From positions 1,066,001 to 1,130,000 of the forward strand of contig JASPKZ010007294.1 in NCBI GenBank assembly GCA_030220185.1: a stretch of 64,000 bases of DNA, written 5' to 3'. A program made the translations under genes and the position numbers. The notes under the pieces are model-generated. The model was not told the origin of the DNA. It was given only the letters and a program-made list of their open reading frames with translations, and did no database searches. Below are positions 19,839 to 32,040 of this stretch, piece after piece (position 1 is the first letter of the stretch; each line of letters opens with the position of its first letter). The DNA comes from Diploptera punctata. Lineage: Eukaryota; Arthropoda; Insecta; Blattodea; Blaberidae.

Positions 19839-21131
19839 CGAAGGGTTGTTTCCGATCTCTGATAACGATTTGCGAAGTAGATTGTGACGTTGGCGTGTGA
19901 GTCATCAGGACAGGAGCGTGCGAGGTGATCAAACCAGTCAGTATGCAGCTTGTGTTATACTTCCACGCGTGTTTCTCTCATAATGCCTAAGCAGATATAC
20001 CCGTTTTGGGAAGGGTACATTACTGCCCTTTCCGACGCTAATTATAGTTATTCCGCGATTATTGAGGCTTACAAAAACGTAATTTTATGGTGTCAAAGTG
20101 TGGAATTAGCTCAGTGCTTAATAAAAAGGGAAAGGGTCGCTTGGAATTAATTCCAAAAGGAAAAAAACTGGCAAATCCACGACCTGCTACTACCCGCACC
20201 CCAGATGTAATCAGAAAGGTCAAGGTCCTTATCTCTGGTGGTAATCCTGCCATACAAAGGGTGATTGCGAACAGATTGAGAATATCCCTTAAAACTGAAA
20301 ACACCATAATAAACAAAGATTTAAACATGGAGAAGCGCCACAAAAGCAGGGTTCATAAATTGTTGCCACGTCACATTGCTGAATGCCGCACCAACAGCAG
20401 GAAATTATGAAAAGCACCTGGCAGGAGAAAAATGGAAATTTTTGGTCACACATGATGAAGCATATGTTTATCTAGGAGACTGCACAAACCCCGGGCAATT
20501 TACTATAGAGAAAGGGGTGAAAAAAATTCAAAAGTGGTATGCCGAATGCAGAGAAAGTTTCTCCAATGGATTTATGGTCATCGTGGGATATTGCTACAAT
20601 GAAAAACTGATCATTCGTAGAGTAGCTAAAAAGGCCAAAATCAACTCCCAGTACTACCAGGAAGAAGTTCTCACCCCAATTTACCCGACTGAAATCCCAG
20701 CTCTCTATGGTACAGACAAAAACCAAGTCTGGGTGCACCAAGACAAGGCCTGCAGTCACACTTCGTGATCAACCCTGACATTTCCGGAGAAATGGAGCAG
20801 GAAACTGGAATACATGCTATTCCATTCAGCAACATCCCAGTGAAGTCTCCTGATGCATCATCGATGGACTTTGTGTCTTTGGACTCTTCAAAAGGGCACT
20901 GGGAAACAGGCGTCCTCGAACAATAGACGTCTCTGGAAAGCATATAAAGAGGAATAGGAACTTCTAGACATGGCTGTGCTGCGTAAGTGTCTTGTGCAGC
21001 AGAAACTCCGATGCCGAACCTAGGTCGGGTGAAGAGCCATCAATTAGAGCATGCTCGATGGTGGAGACACGGCTATTCTTAAGGTAAAACTTAAAAATCA
21101 TTTGTTATCACAGATCAGAAACAACCCTCCG
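19839..21131 (+). mobile_element. Full-length mariner-type element nested in LINE-beta
   Basis: The element is 1293 bp with about 28-bp terminal inverted repeats: the left end CGAAGGGTTGTTTCCGATCT answers the right end AGATCAGAAACAACCCTCCG. TA flanks both ends (19837-19838 and 21132-21133). Joining the flanks across one TA gives CCAGTTATATTATATGGGTG, exactly the uninterrupted sequence of LINE-beta near 28475-28495 (complement). This proves both the boundaries and the order of insertion. Confidence 0.92.
19983..21082 (+). pseudogene. Mariner-type transposase, broken
   Basis: It starts MPKQIYPFWEGYITALSDAN, an N-terminal helix-turn-helix region, then changes frame near 20090 (KKGKGRLELIPKGKKLANPR) and again near 20390. 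The catalytic part shows VTHDEAYVYL (first Asp), VWVHQDKACSHT (second Asp) and KSPDASSMDF (third Asp region). A stop follows SHTS at 20766-20768 and more frameshifts and stops follow. The length is normal for the family, but at least three lesions make it inactive. The inverted repeats remain well matched, so it could once have been moved in trans. Confidence 0.82.
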
Positions 21132-21589
21132 TATTATATGGGTGCGAAACATGAACTCTTACTTTAAGGGAGGAAACGAGGTTACAAGTATTTGAGAATA
21201 AAGTACGTAGGAACATTTTTGAAGCAAAGAGAGATGAACAGACAGGTGAGTGGAGAAGACTTCATAACAATGAACTACATGGTCTTAATAGGAAGCCAGA
21301 TATAATAAGAACAGTTAAGTCTCGTAGACTGCGTCTTGCACGTATGGGAATGAAAAACTTGCATGGAAGCTGCTTGTGGGAAAGGCAGAGGGAAAACGCC
21401 CAGTTGGTAGACCAAGTATGAGGTGGGAGAATAAAATTAACTATGATTTGAGGGAAGTAGTTTATACAGGGAATGATTGGAAAGCATTAGCTCAGGATAG
21501 TGATGTATGGAGACCTTATATCAGCGCGGCTATGAACCTACGGGTTCGATAGTGCCAGTGAGTAAGTAAGTAAATAAGTATACACGAGA

Positions 21590-23249
21590 ACAGTAATTGT
21601 GTGTATTGAATTGTTTGACTTGGTTTGAAGCATTCAAATTTACTTGAATTCTGTATTATCAGTGAAGCTAAATGAGGAATTATCGTTCTCTCATGGTACT
21701 GCCAATGTAATTAATTAAAAAATCCTAAACTATGTCTAAATAAACCTTTCTACTATCTAACTAAATTGTTATACTCAGAATTTAGTGTTTTAAATTTGAA
21801 ATACAATTTTATAAGTAACTGACACATAGCATTTTTCATAACAATTATTAGACTAACAAATCAAATAATTCAAGCACAAAAATAATACCACACAATATAT
21901 GTTTTTTTGCAAAATGTCTTAAAATAGTAGGAAAAATCCTTAACTATAATTTTGGCAGAAACTTTTATAATGAAAAGATATTAAAATAGCCAGAATTACT
22001 CTATTATAACATGTCTAAATTTAAAATTAAAATAAAGTTAATATATTTTAATTATTGATTTCGTACATCTCAATGATGGATAAATCATATTTGAAGAGAA
22101 AAATTAATATAGTATTTAGAAACATTAAATTATAATGTACACGTTTAAATATAAATTTAGTTTATTTCTAATAACATTATCTTTTCATTTAACAATAATG
22201 AGGCTTTAACTAAAAAATAACAATTTTCCCGAGAGATTTTTGTACTTTAACGTAGTAAGTCTACGTATATAAAATCAGATTTTCAATACATTATTGATTA
22301 TTTTACATGTGCTACTTTATCCCTATATTGTATATCTGGCCTTGTTATCCTACATCAGGTCAAGTTAAGTGATTCCAAAATTGTATTTATTTATTTAACA
22401 GATTTAACAATATTTCACATCTTCCTGCGAATCTACTGTCATCCTCCTCCACATCTCTTTGCCAAAACAATCTCCATCACTCAAGCTGCTAAAACACCAT
22501 AAATTCACGTTATTTTTGGCTGTTCTATTCTTCTTCCAATTAGTGGCACCCTTTATTGCATTCTTCTTGGGAATATGTCTTTCGTCATTCTTTTTACATG
22601 ATTATACTATTGTAATTAATTTTTAATGAAATCCACAATTGAAGTTAGAACATTTATATTTTATTAATTACACTGTTTACACTATTTCTCATAGAAATTC
22701 CAGCTGAACGTCTCCAAAAATAAATTTTGGGGATTCTCCACTTTAATTTACCTGATATATTTTCAAAGTCCTATAGAACAACAGTGCGCATCCGCCAGAG
22801 TTTATAGAGCCAGCGATAATCCACCCATCATCGAACCACATATCGATTATTATCGTTGTTTCGATTATTTTTTATCTATTTAGACACATTTAAAATGTAA
22901 CGAACCTAAAAGCTAATTACCTAATTCACACAACATAATTCAATTACTCTAACCTAGGGTGGATCACATGAAACGCCCTTTTTCTCACTCCTTAATAATC
23001 GCAACATCGATAACCCACTGGTTCCAACTATACGTATAATATACTCTCTGGAGAAAATAGCAAGCCACCAACACAATATGTATATTTGAATAAATTCTTA
23101 ACAATTCCAAAATAAAGTTATAAAATTATTTTAAATACGAGTACTTTAAAATATTAAATAAATTTTAACATTTTTAAAATGTTACTAAATACAGAAGAAG
23201 AGTTATAATTCACAATAATAAACTGAAAGATCAAGGGTAAATCATTCTA
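21590..23249. other. AT-rich desert, no gene seen
   Basis: About 1.6 kb of very AT-rich DNA with no coding frame, no clear repeat boundary and no RNA-like motif that I could support. Confidence 0.5.
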
Positions 23250-23700
23250 AACTTGAGCCTAAATTTCTGCTGAATTTAATCCAATTATTGTTCTAGATTT
23301 TAATCCCTATTTTTCTGCACCGTATGTCATTGTACTCCTTTTTATTCTATTAAAAATATATTTTCGAACTTACATTCTGAACACATAAACTACCATTCAA
23401 TTTTGATATTGCAGATTAACTTTTATTTTATCTCTCATTAATTTCAGAATCACGACATCTATCTGCACTAATTTTTGTCCCCTAATATACATATTCGCTA
23501 CAAGATATTATTTTTCCATGTCCGTCTTCTGAAAACAGATATTTTATTTACTTTCTACTAGACTACCATATACTTCGTTTGGTATAATTTATCTTTAATT
23601 CCAATTTTATGAATTATTCTATCAGCTATAATGCCACGTACTCTAAATCTTCGCAATGTTCTGTCATAATTAGATGATCATCAACAAGTAGCAACGAATT
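23250..23700 (-). mobile_element. Very old LINE relic
   Basis: On the minus strand broken frames recall a LINE reverse transcriptase: VDDHLIMTEHCEDLEYVAL (motif C region with the first residues changed), then a DGHGKIISCSEYVY-like block with GTKISADRCRDSEINERI. Stops occur every few dozen codons. I cannot place the family. Confidence 0.45.
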
Positions 23701-24309
23701 CTAAAATTTGTCTAACAAGAAATTGTATTTTTTCAGTTACGAACTTATTATAATAGGTGCGGTATATATATTGTCACTACCTCCGTGACGTTTTACAAAG
23801 CTCATTTATTTAAATAACTACACACAGGTTCACAGGTTTAAGTAAATATTTTCAATCTTCTTTCTTAGATCACAAGACTCACAAATGATTATTCTTCTTT
23901 AAGTCCTCACATTATTATTTATAAATCCATTTCTTCACTCCCGTAGATGCACTGATTTCATGTTCATGCATTGACTCTCCACTCAATAGAGTTCCTAACC
24001 ATTATTCACTGGTTGCTTTTCAGACCACTACGAACTTCCAACCTTTTTTTTGGGTATTTTGTAGCCAACGTAAAAGGTTTGGCAAAAATAGCGATCCTTT
24101 GAGAATGGTCCCTTCTCGAAGCTTAATCATAGAAAAGCAACGTCCAGACAAGTCTGGTAAAATCTCAGCTTCGGCTTAATATGTACACTGCAATTATCTC
24201 ATCCAGTCACGCAGCCTGTGCGTTATAGTTTCGCTAGCACACTATGCGCAGAATCTTAGAACTTAATGACTTTTACTATATATCATATTCTTCTGTGAAA
24301 CAAATTATA

Positions 24310-24838
24310 TTACTCTTGATGGCCGATATCATTAACTTATTTAGGTTTAGGTAATTTGAGTCTGTTCCTATAAGATCTCATAATATGATTGGTCAATCCA
24401 TCTTAATTTGGACTACCATTACATAGAAATCTTTTAGGTTGATACTGCAATGCTAATTTAGGTAAATGAGATGGACCCATTCTTTCACATATTGAAATCA
24501 ATTGTTTGGTAATTCTGAATTTCTGTAATTATATTTTGAACTTTTAATTTGTCGCTTATATCTGTATTTCTTTGCTTGACCATTTTTGTCAAACCTAGGA
24601 GTGGACTTAAACATCTCATCATTGCCGTTTGAAATTTTTAAGGCCTATTTGATTTTAGACTTTTGTATCCAATTTTCGATTCTACATTTCAGTCCTGATT
24701 TTGCAGTTACTTTGTGTAGTCTTAATTTGGTAATGGATGACATTTGTTTACTTAAATTTGTTTTTATGTCTCTACTTACTGCATTATATTTCTGTACTTT
24801 ATCTCTGGTGTCATTTCTTATATCAGCTAATTCTGTAC
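24310..24838 (-). mobile_element. LINE 3' fragment (reverse transcriptase C-terminus)
   Basis: The minus strand reads KYNAVSRDIKTNLSKQ, TKLRLHKVTAKSGLKCRIEN (the usual LYGSENW block, mutated), then KEWVPSHLPKLALQYQPKRF and RWIDQS. These are the last 150 or so residues of a LINE reverse transcriptase. Its 5' side is cut by the next LINE at 24840. The + strand ORF at 24586-24945 is its shadow. Confidence 0.65.
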
Positions 24839-24839
24839 T

Positions 24840-25610
24840 TTTTTTTTCTTCCTCCTTTCCAGGATTAGGTCAATGCGACCCGTTCCGTTCTCAAGTCCAT
24901 CGTTTCCTTGGCCGTCCCAAATATCTTTTTCCATGTGGTTTTTAGGTGTTGATCTTTGTGGGTAATCTTGTGTTATCCATTCTGTCTAATGTTCTTTCTA
25001 TTGGCATTTGTGTATCGACTATTGAAAATATCTCCAGTTATTTCTTATTGATTCATCGAGTAATCTATTCACGCGTGTACATCCTTTTACGGATCTTAAA
25101 AATTTAATTTCAGTGGCTTGAATGTGTGAGATATCTTTTTTTTTGTAAGTACCCAAGATTCAGTTCCATATAAAAGAATAGGAACAGCCATAAGTTTATA
25201 AAACCTGAGCTGAGTTTCTCTTCGAGTCTTTCGGAGGTTCTTCTTATGTTGCCACACATAATTTGATATCGGTTTAATTTATTAGTATATCCCAATCGTA
25301 GCTATATGTTAAATATCTGAACCAAGATAGTTAAAGTGTGCTATCTGTTCTATTATTTCATTATTGATTACTATTTTTGCTCTGACTGGCACTTTGCCCT
25401 GAAAAGCCATAATTTTAGTTTTTGAAGTTGAGACTTTGAGATTATAATAGAGTCCTAATTGATTCAACATGTAAATGGCTCTTTGTAAATCATTCTCTGA
25501 CTTCTGTATAATTACCGGATCGTCTGCATACATTAAAATATTCATATAAATTTCCTTATTAATTTGTATTCCTATTGGACTTGATTTTTTCCATGTTCGT
25601 ATAACCTTGT

Positions 25611-25656
<46 letters not shown>

Positions 25657-26400
25657 TAAACAATGTAGGTATATTGTACACCCTTGTCGAGCTCCTTGAT
25701 TTATTAAAATTTCTTCTCTGGAATAATTATCTAAATTAAGGATAATTTTCGTGTCATTATGAAGACTTTTTATTCCTTTTATAAGGTGAGCCGGGTACCC
25801 TCTTGCCTTCATTATTTTCCACAATTTTCTTTTTATCACCTTATCAAAGGCTTTTTCAAGATCATCGAAAGCTAAATATGTGAGTAAATTGAATTGTCGT
25901 CTCTTTTCTATTATCTGTCTCATAGTCAATATATTGTCAGAGCAGGACCTTCCTTGTCAAAAAACCGTTCTGTTCTTCTAAAAGCAATACATCTGCTATT
26001 GGTTTTAATCTATTAAGTAATATCCCTGAATATATTTTATATACAGAGTTCAAAATACTGATTCCTCTATAATTACTTGTTTTATTTCTGTCTCCTTTGT
26101 TTAAGAATTGATATAACATTTGCAATGAGCCATGTTTTGGGAATTTCTTTGTTTATCCAACACATATTAAAGATGTGTAATAATCTTAATTTTAATAACA
26201 AACTTCTGTACATCAAAAGTTCTGCATTTATGTTATCAGGCCCAGGTGATTTTCCGCATTTCAATTTTCTTATTGATGTTTCTAATTCATCCAATGTGAT
26301 TAAATAGCATCCTTCAAATGTATTGTTTACTGGAGTGTGAGATTGTTCATTCTCATTAAACGACAACTTTCTATAACGTTAAACCCATACTTTTGGTTCA
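24840..26400 (-). mobile_element. LINE with reverse transcriptase, decayed
   Basis: Reading down from 26366: GCYLITLDELETSIRKLKCG, GKSPGPDNINAELL, then NYRGISILNSVYKIY (26080-26040), EEQNGFLTRK, motif A YLAFDDLEKAFDKVIKR, GARQGC, a (TA)n insertion, then motif C LMYADD and HFNYLGSDI (25309). The last part has KRYLTHSSH and a decayed GRPRKRWT end near 24890. The 3' end has an AAAGGAGGAAGAA tail near 24845. At least four frameshifts break it. It is related to LINE-alpha. Confidence 0.78.
25614..25651. repeat. (TA)n expansion inside reverse transcriptase codons
   Basis: About 19 TA units lie exactly where LINE-alpha has AATATATATATAGAC, the codons for NIYID. The array is read in frame as Ile-Tyr repeats, so the frame continues into motif C. 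Confidence 0.9.
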
Positions 26401-26519
26401 ATAACATTTATATTGTCTGTATCTTTCTCTGATTTATTTATGTATCTTAGTATTTTAAATGCAAAATCTTATTCTTCTTAAACATAATTTGTAGGATTTT
26501 CATCCTGTTTATTTCCAAA

Positions 26520-27670
26520 ATCACTCTTCGGAGGAAGACGTATTGGGTGTGCATGCACTGTCTATCCATCTCTTCCTTGGTCTTCCTCTTGTTCTTCTCC
26601 CGTCCATTAGTCTATCTTCTTTAGCTCTTTTTGCAAGTCGGTTTTCTTCCTTCTTTCTATATGGCCCTTACAATATTTTCGTCAATCTATAATAAATTTG
26701 GTTATGTCTTGAATACGACATTTGTCCCTAATTTCTGTGTTGTATATTTTATCAAGTAATGTTTTTTCCTGAATAGTTCTTAAGATTTTCATCTCACATG
26801 TGCTTATTATTTATTTAGTTTTTGTTGTATCAGCCCTGGTTTCTGCTACATACACGATAACTGGTGGAACTATCGTTTTGTATATGCGGGTTTTGCTTTC
26901 TATTGACATATGTTTGTTGCGCCAAATTAAATCTTTCAAATATCCTGGTATTTGTGCTGCTTTATGAGCTTGTTTCTTTACTTCTTTTATTGCAATTTTA
27001 GTGTTTGTTATTAATACACCTAAATAATTAAATTCTGATACTTGTTCTATAATTTTTCTTTCCACTTCTAACTTGCGTCTTACTGGTTCTTTTGATATTC
27101 TTAAGCATTCGTCTTATTCGTGTTAATTTCCATATAGTATTTTCTGGCATTTACATAAAATTGAGGTAAAGATCTTTGTAAATTATCTTCAGATTCTGAA
27201 AGGAGAGCGGCATCATCTGCGGTACATATTAAGTGAAATCTAGTGTTTCCCATTTTATAACCCAAACGTGGTGGTAATTTTGCCTGCCATAGACATCATA
27301 TTCAACATCTCCTATAAATTTCTCCCAACTCTCTCTATGTACTCTCTGCACTAGCGAGCATAATTCCTTACCTGTATATATTTTTGTCTTAATTCTTCAT
27401 CATTTTTTGTAAGAAAATTCAATATGTTTTTCGTTTTCACGAATAGCGTTTTCGATATCAGAGTTCCATATTTTAAGTCCTCGTTTTCTTTTACAATTCT
27501 TTTGTTTGCCAATCGCTTCTTGTGCTGCTTTAATAATACAAATTTGAATGTTTTTCCATTCTTTTGTCACAGCATTTACAGTTAGAACATTTATTATATT
27601 ATGGTCAAGTCTCTGTTGATATAAATCTCTAATTGATTGATTTTTTTAACAATCTTATTTTAAATCTGCT
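26520..27670 (-). mobile_element. LINE with internal deletion
   Basis: From 27600 downward the minus strand shows the linker (GLKIWNSDIENAIRE, VHRESWEKFIGDVEYDVYGR), then jumps near 27270 to the motif C region (CTADDAALLSESEDNLQRSL). It continues with QVSEFNYLGVLITNTK, AAQIPGYLKDLIWRNKHMS and RIYKTIV (26811-27065), and a basic end RTRGRPRKRWIDS near 26570. The catalytic palm before motif C is missing. It is a different family from the LINE at 24840-26400, which it abuts. Confidence 0.7.
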
Positions 27671-28027
27671 ATAATTTTTCATGAGTAATGCCACAAGTGA
27701 TTTCCAAATTATCGATAAATTCACGACTCACGAAGTGAGGAGTGAATTTATATGGATAATTTGGAAATCAAGAGTAGCATTTGTTAGGACTATTTAACGA
27801 ATAAAACTAAACTGTATACTCACAAATCATTATTTAACTATAGTTATTTTAATATATTTATATATTGAATGTAAACGGCGATGTTTTAAAACAAATGACA
27901 AACGATTGGTATGCTTCATTTGCATCTTTTGTTCGATCACTGCAACCAGATCATAATATTATTTATTGCCAAAAGATCGCAATGTTGTAAGAATGCACCC
28001 TAGTGGAGAAATTTATAACCAACCTTA

Positions 28028-30581
28028 CTTACTTACTTACTTACTCACTGGCACTACCGAATCCGTAGGTTCATGGCCGCGCGGACATAAGTTCTCCATA
28101 CATCCCTATCCTGAGCTAATGCTTTCCAATCATTCCCTGTATAATCTACTTCCCTTAAATCATAGTTAATGTTATTCTCCCACCTCATTCTTGGTCTACC
28201 AACTGGGCGTTTTCCCTCTGGCTTTCCTACAAGAAGCTTCCATGCAAGTCTTTCATTCCTCATACGTGCAACATGTCCTGCCCATCGCAGTCTACGAGAC
28301 TTAACTGTTCTTATTATAGCTGGCTTCCTATAAACACCATGTAGTTCATTGTCATGTAGTCTTCTCCATTCGCCAGTCTGTTCATCTCTCTTTGGTCCAA
28401 AAATGTTCCTAAGTACTTTATTCTCAAATACTTGTAATCTCCTTTCCTCCCTTAAAGTAAAAGTCCATGTTTCGCACCCATATAATATAACTGGTAGAAT
28501 AATAGTTTTATATATATTCAGCTTAACGTTTTTTGAAAGGAATTGGGACATCAAAAGTCTCTGCAATGCATAATAGCACGCATTTCCAGAATTGAGCCTA
28601 TGTTTAATTTCTTTGTGCATCTCATTCCTATTATTTGAATTCAGCCACTTTCTCAAAATTTCCCTCATTTGTCATTAGCTGTCCATTTCCATTATATAAT
28701 GAATTTCTACATGTGACCATATATTTATTTTTATTGATATTTACTTCCAGTCCTAATTTCTTAGTGTTACTCAATAATGTGTGCCTGTCGTCCTTTAGAA
28801 TCTCCTCACTATCGGCCAATAATACTATATCATCAGCATAAACTAACAGCTTATTAATACCATTGATTTGTAAGCCTTCCTCATTCTCTAAAGATTTGAT
28901 GGCATGCTCTAGTACAAAATTAAATAGTAGAGGAGATAGTGCATCTCCTTGCTTCAACCCATTCTGGATTTCAAAAGTGTCCGAAAACTGTTTGCCTACA
29001 CGCACTCTACCCTTTGTGCCATTTAGACACATTCGTATAAGTCTAACTAACTTTTTAGGAATTCCGAGCTCCAGCAGGATACTATATAACTTCTCCCTCT
29101 TAATTGAATCATACACTTTTTTGAAGTCTACATATAGTTGATGTACAGTACCATTATATTCACATTTCTTTTCTAAAATCTGTCTTATACTAAAAATCTG
29201 ATCTGTTGTAGACCTGTTACTTCTAAATACACATTGATGATCCCCTAGAATGTCATCAATATAGGGAGTAAGTCTGCTTACTAATACATTTGTAAGAATT
29301 TTGTACGAAGTTGAAAGTAATGAGATGCCCCTGTAGTTGTTGCAATTAGTTTTATCTCCTTTCTTATAAATTGGTACGATAATTGATTCCTTCCATTCAT
29401 CTGGAAGAGCTTCTTTTTCCCAAATCATACTAAGCAACCGGCATATCTTGTCCACCAATTTTTCTCCCCCTGATTTCATCAGTTCTGCTGGGATCTCATC
29501 TGAACCTGATGCTTTATACATTTTCAATTTTTCAATCGCCTTTTCAACCTCTAATGCACTTGGTTCTGTGACTAGCATTTCTGCTGTCTGTAAATTATCC
29601 TCCTCAATGTCCTGTTCTGTATGTACATTTAATAGCTGACTAGAGTAACTTTTCCATCTATTTAATACACTCCTGGAATCTGCAATCATATCCCCATTTT
29701 CATTCCGAATTATGTTTGTTCTAGCCTGAAACCCATTCTTCTGTATACTAATTTCTTGAGACAATTCTCTAATGTTCCTATTTTTTGCGTTCATTTCAAG
29801 ATCATTAATCTTCTCTCTCAAATATTCCCTCTTTTACACTTTAGTAACTTGGTGGTTTCCCATCTAATACTACCCAATTGATCTAAATTTACCTCATTTG
29901 GCTCGTGTAACCATTTCATTTTTGCTAGCTTTCTTTTCTTTACAATGTCGGCACATTCCTCATCAAACCATTTCGTGTTTTGCCTCTTTTTTAAACAACA
30001 AATGCTTTCTGATGCTAACAATTTAATAGTATCTCTTATAGCCTCCCGTTGATTATTTATATCAGTTTCTTCTTCGTTTGCCACATTGTCGTCTGAAGAT
30101 TCCAGTACTACAAATCTATTAGCAATTTTGATTTGGTATTCTTGCCGTATTTAATCATTTTTCAAGTTTTTTAATTCAAATTTTACACAATCATCTTTAG
30201 CGTTTGTTCCTTTCATAAGCGACACCCGTTGTCTGATTTTCACTCTGACCAGATGATGATCCGAATTGCAGTCTGTCCCTCTAACTGATCTAACATCGAT
30301 GATGCTAACTGTGCCAGCGTTTATCCACTAATACATGATCTAGCTGGTTCCGAGTTTTTCCATCTGGGGACGTCCAGGTGTATTTATGAATATCCTTATG
30401 CTGGAATATTGTGCTCTTAACAATGAGGTTCTTTGATGTGGCAAATGTGACTATTCTAACCCCGTTGTCGTTACTATCTTCATGTAGATTGAATTTGCCT
30501 ATTGTTGGTTTGAATATATCTTCCCGCCCCACTTTTGCATTAAAATCTCCTAAGTCAATTTTCATATGATATCGTGAAAGG
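28028..30581 (-). mobile_element. LINE-beta, 5'-truncated, with 16-bp target duplication
   Basis: TTTATAACCAACCTTA flanks the insert on both sides (28012-28027 and 30582-30597). Read on the minus strand it starts inside the endonuclease, includes the reverse transcriptase and ends AGTGCCAGTGAGTAAGTAAG with the (AAGT)n tail next to the duplication. The 5' truncation, tail and duplication are the marks of target-primed reverse transcription. It interrupts HPE copy 2. Confidence 0.92.
28054..30581 (-). pseudogene. LINE-beta EN-RT polyprotein, broken
   Basis: The endonuclease half has LGDFNAKVG, DIHKYTWTSPDGKTRNQLDH and SDHHLV (30592-30230). The linker has KKRQNTKWFDEECADIVKKR (about 29970). The RT frame 29821-28631 holds ASGSDEIPAELMKSGG, NNYRGISLLS, GDHQCVFRSNRST, motif A QLYVDFKKVYDSI, GLKQGDALSPLLFN and motif C LVYADD. 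A small deletion near 28645 removes the YLGAT block and shifts frame into 28668-28054, which has YGCETWTF, RLRWAGHVARM, GKRPVGRPRMRW and YVRAAMNLR. Catalytic residues are kept, but four or so frameshifts or stops prevent expression. Confidence 0.88.
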
Positions 30582-31129
30582 TTTATAACCAACCTTATAG
30601 GTATTAATTAATTTCTGATGTCCTATGATGTAAATATGTCAATTATATTTTTCTGCGTTATTTCTTGGAAAATAATTCGTTTAAGAAAGTGCAAACAGTG
30701 GTTTCTTTGTTTTTGTGGTATAATCAATTTTTACAAATGTTTTTATATTATCTCTCGTATGCGCTACGTGTTGACATTCATGCACTATATATACAGTCTG
30801 GTAGCCGTATATTTTGGAGAGTCAGTCACTGCAAAATAATGCTATGACCTGTTCAGAATGTTAAAAAGGAGGTGCTTTTTTTATTATGATAAACTTTAGT
30901 TGGTAAATTTTAGGCGAAACAAGACTGTGATTGGTTGTAAATAAAAAATCATTGAAATGTGATTGGGCATTGACTCCTATTTGGGGCATGAGTTAAATAG
31001 TCTATTTAATTATATTTTAACTCTTTGTAAATGTTTTTCACACATACCCATAGATTTTGTTTTTTGGGAAGAAATTTTCAAATCGATCTGTTAGGATATA
31101 TTATTTAATTAATGTGCTCCCATTTGTAA

Positions 31130-32040
31130 TTCATCTTCTGAGGTTGCAAATAATATTGATTCATCTATTCACGATTTTTAATAATATATATGTACATATA
31201 ATTTAGATGTAGTACATACTAATGTCATTCCTCTGTAAATTTCAGACCTATTTTTTGGAACCTTTTTTTATGTATATTTACAACTATGCTAGTCTGCCAT
31301 TCTTGAGGAATTCTTTTACATTACGTTATGTTATTAAATAAGTATAATAAGTGCCGTTTTAAAATCAGATTTTGTATTTAAATAACTCTACATTTAAATT
31401 ATCTGTACCCAATCACCCTTGGTTTTTGAATTTTTCCAATACTTTATTAAGTTATTGTGGGGTCATTACATTTGCGGGTTGTGATATCTATTTATTGTAA
31501 CATATGTCTTATTTTTCTTCTTCTACTCATAGTTCACTAGCTTACCACAATGCCTTATAATATCAGTTCGTTCTTTAGTTGTGATTATATTTATCCGTAA
31601 ATGATCATTCACTCCGATGCGTAGATTTCTCATAATCTTAAATCCGATTCTTTGTGGCCTGTTATGTTAGATTCTGGGAATTTAATGAACTTATTCCAAT
31701 CCTCTCTCTCAACATTTCTAGTAATCTTCCTGACTTCCGTGCGTAATATTTATAGATAACATGATAATCTATACTATTTCTTGGCTGTAGGTATATACAG
31801 TATGCTTTTCTTCTTTTTGTCAATGATTTCTTTTAACCTCTTTGGTTTTTTGTTTGTTTATTTTTATTCTAATCTTTCGGCTACTACTAGTATTACTCTT
31901 CTTTTTATTTCTTTCCAATCTTCGTCTATCTTATTTTTTAAAGGTTTTAGTTTATCATTCACTCTATTTTGATATGAGACACGAATGCTTTCATTCTCCA
32001 GAAGATACATTTCCTATTCTTGTGATATCACTCTTATAGG
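31130..32040 (-). mobile_element. Old LINE relic (linker and RT start)
   Basis: The minus strand near 31980-31800 reads VNDKLKPLKNKIDEDWKEIK and KKPKRLKEIIDKKK, like the LINE linker. Near 31690 it reads EDWNKFIKFPESN. Near 31460-31250 it reads KVLEKFKNQG, GTDNLNVELFKY and KKGSKK, the start of the reverse transcriptase. Stops and frameshifts are frequent. The + strand low-complexity frames at 31781-32039 are shadows. Confidence 0.55.

Larger units (their letters stand above)
18908..21582 (+). mobile_element. LINE-beta with internal deletion, split by a mariner
   Basis: The 5' leader starts CCTGGTATCCTTACCTTGTC. The endonuclease begins at 19225 (FLGTWNDRTLYNSGALG, VALQEVRWPGEG) and stops near 19378, where the sequence jumps to the reverse transcriptase just before its motif C. 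Most of the EN and RT is deleted. The reverse transcriptase end runs to 19836, is interrupted by the mariner, and resumes at 21134 with GGGTGCGAAAC, ending TAGTGCCAGTGAGTAAGTAA. Motif C is mutated (LVYDDD instead of LVYADD). Confidence 0.85.
27679..31001 (+). mobile_element. HPE copy 2, split by LINE-beta
   Basis: The terminal palindrome is at 27679-27790 (TAATGCCACAAGTGATTTCC against GGAAATC...GTAGCATT). The body runs to 28027, is interrupted by the 28028-30581 LINE, and resumes at 30598 through TTTCTGATGTCCTATGATGT to GAGTTAAATAGT at 31001. The joined sequence is collinear with HPE copy 1. The left palindrome arm has more mismatches than copy 1. Confidence 0.7.

Noticed and set aside
20472..20943. 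Minus-strand ORFs across the mariner
   Set aside because: They are shadows of the plus-strand transposase, which carries the catalytic motifs.
24586..24945. 119-codon plus-strand hydrophobic protein
   Set aside because: It is the complement of a decayed minus-strand LINE C-terminus and crosses the boundary of two LINEs.
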